Positions 14,481 through 15,235 of a DNA stretch of 15,235 nucleotides are shown here, piece after piece. The notes beneath the pieces are model-generated. The model was given only the letters and a program-made list of their open reading frames with translations. It was not told where the DNA came from and did not search any database. Numbering within the stretch: the first letter of the stretch is position 1; every line of letters begins with the position of its first letter. Position numbers and translations under genes: made by a program. The DNA is from Propionibacteriaceae bacterium (GTDB taxonomy: Bacteria; Actinomycetota; Actinomycetes; Propionibacteriales; Propionibacteriaceae): positions 1 to 15,235 of the forward strand of contig WRGV01000005.1 of NCBI GenBank assembly GCA_009787035.1, given 5' to 3'.

Positions 14481-15235
14481 GAGTGGGATCCTCTCTGATC
14501 GGCTTGTTCTGATCGGGCTGTGCGGTCCAGTGGACATCGACGATGGCACCGGCCGGGGCGATGGGGACGGTGTCGGCGTCGATCGCGACGCCGTCCACCA
14601 GCAGACGTCCGTGCGTGCCCAGGCCCGAACCGGTGATGCGAATGTGGTACGTCGCGCCGCGGAAGCGCCTGGTCACGGTGTAGTCGCCGAAAGACGCCGG
14701 CATGCGCGGGGCGATCACCAGGCCGTCCAGGCTGGGACGCACGCCGAGCAGCCAGCACGTCGCGGCGTGCCAGGCCCAGGCGGCCGTGCCGGTGAGCCAG
14801 CTGTTCTTGGCCTGCCCGAACCGGACGGCGCCCGGCCCGGCGATCATCTGCGCGTAGACGTACGGCTCGGTCATGGTGACCTCGCTGATCGGCTCGCGGT
14901 AGGCCGGGGTGATCCGGCGGAAGTAGTCGAAGGCACGATCGGGGCTGCCGGCGATCGCCTCGGCGATGACGATCCACGGATTGTTGTGGCAGAAGACGCC
15001 GCCGTTCTCCTTGTAGCCCGGCGGGTAACTGGAGATCTCGCCCAGCTCCAGGTGGTAGCGCGAATAGGGCGGTGCGACCAGCGCAACGCCGTGCTCGCAG
15101 GCCAACCGCTCGGCCACCGAGTCCAGCGCGGCCCGGGCCCGGCCGTCGTCCAGCCCGGCCCCGCCCATGATGCACATGCCCTGCGGCTCGATGTAGATCT
15201 GCCCCTCGTCGTTGGTCGCCGACCCGACCGGCTGG
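14461..15235 (-). CDS. GH94 family glycoside phosphorylase (cellobiose phosphorylase-like), C-terminal part (runs off right edge)
   Basis: GH94 enzymes cleave cellobiose, cellodextrins or related beta-glucosides with phosphate, yielding glucose 1-phosphate and saving ATP. The last 257 codons are visible and the frame is still open at the window edge. Family motifs are NDEGQIYIEPQG near the edge, PPYSRYHLELG, then ISSYPPGYKENGGVFCHNNPW (the phosphate and catalytic cleft region), TEPYVYAQMIAG, KNSWLTGTAAWAW and a beta-sandwich end after LDGLVIAPRMP. The general-acid Asp lies upstream and cannot be checked, and the precise substrate (cellobiose, cellodextrin or other) cannot be told. An in-frame ATG at 15177 is not a start, since homology extends through it. 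The stop lies 20 nt inside the beta-glucosidase gene, so translation is probably coupled. Confidence 0.93.
   Translation of the reverse strand, partial: QPVGSATNDEGQIYIEPQGMCIMGGAGLDDGRARAALDSVAERLACEHGVALVAPPYSRYHLELGEISSYPPGYKENGGVFCHNNPWIVIAEAIAGSPDRAFDYFRRITPAYREPISEVTMTEPYVYAQMIAGPGAVRFGQAKNSWLTGTAAWAWHAATCWLLGVRPSLDGLVIAPRMPASFGDYTVTRRFRGATYHIRITGSGLGTHGRLLVDGVAIDADTVPIAPAGAIVDVHWTAQPDQNKPIREDPTHDHIPS

Noticed and set aside
12978..14498. Plus-strand frame of 506 codons
   Set aside because: Antisense of the GH1 gene, whose catalytic motifs are intact on the minus strand.
14461..15177. A complete 238-codon gene starting at 15177
   Set aside because: The frame remains open to the window edge and GH94 homology continues through that ATG, so it is the end of a longer gene.

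Overview
The window is high-GC DNA with dense, strongly GC3-biased genes and an actinobacterial gene set: a DUF2342 zinc-metalloprotease-like gene followed by tilS and hpt, glf, a family I pyrophosphatase and a COG2345-type regulator. A large pyruvate:ferredoxin-oxidoreductase-type gene points to an anaerobic or facultative actinomycete. Propionibacteriaceae or a neighbouring family is plausible, but this is inference and cannot be fixed from the sequence alone. No tRNA, rRNA, CRISPR array, integrase or transposase was seen, and no gene-free stretch exceeds about 230 bases.

Layout. (1) 1-3660, minus strand: the N-terminal half of a 2-oxoacid:ferredoxin oxidoreductase running off the left edge, its 230-base upstream region with 15-bp direct repeats and a hairpin behind glf, then ppa and glf transcribed together with a 3-nt gap. 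(2) 3753-7464, plus strand: a TRM11-like methyltransferase, the DUF2342 protein, tilS (overlapping by 8 nt) and hpt. (3) 7569-8755: a YbjQ-family gene convergent with a Cys-containing winged-helix regulator. (4) 8756-13020, an accessory block: an operator-like region, an ATPase_2-type P-loop ATPase, a GHSLG alpha/beta hydrolase with a decayed duplicate beside it, four 23-bp tandem repeats, an AAA/DUF4143 ATPase and a small orphan ORF. (5) 13125-15235, minus strand: a GH94 phosphorylase (5' end off the right edge) overlapping a GH1 beta-glucosidase, with a terminator behind it; this looks like a beta-glucoside or cellodextrin utilisation operon.

How it fits together. Regions 1, 2 and 5 are housekeeping and catabolism: pyruvate/ferredoxin metabolism, pyrophosphate removal, UDP-galactofuranose supply, tRNA maturation, purine salvage and beta-glucoside breakdown. 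Region 4 holds orphan ATPases of families usually carried as scattered accessory genes, each preceded by its own cluster of operator-like repeats.

The most unusual observations are a 78-bp palindromic element sitting in frame inside tilS (exactly 26 codons), the four 23-bp phased repeats in front of the DUF4143 ATPase, a lipase-like gene beside its own degraded copy, repeated leaderless start architecture (a TAnnnT-like hexamer 6-7 nt before the start codon at seven genes), and three convergent gene pairs whose stop codons overlap.
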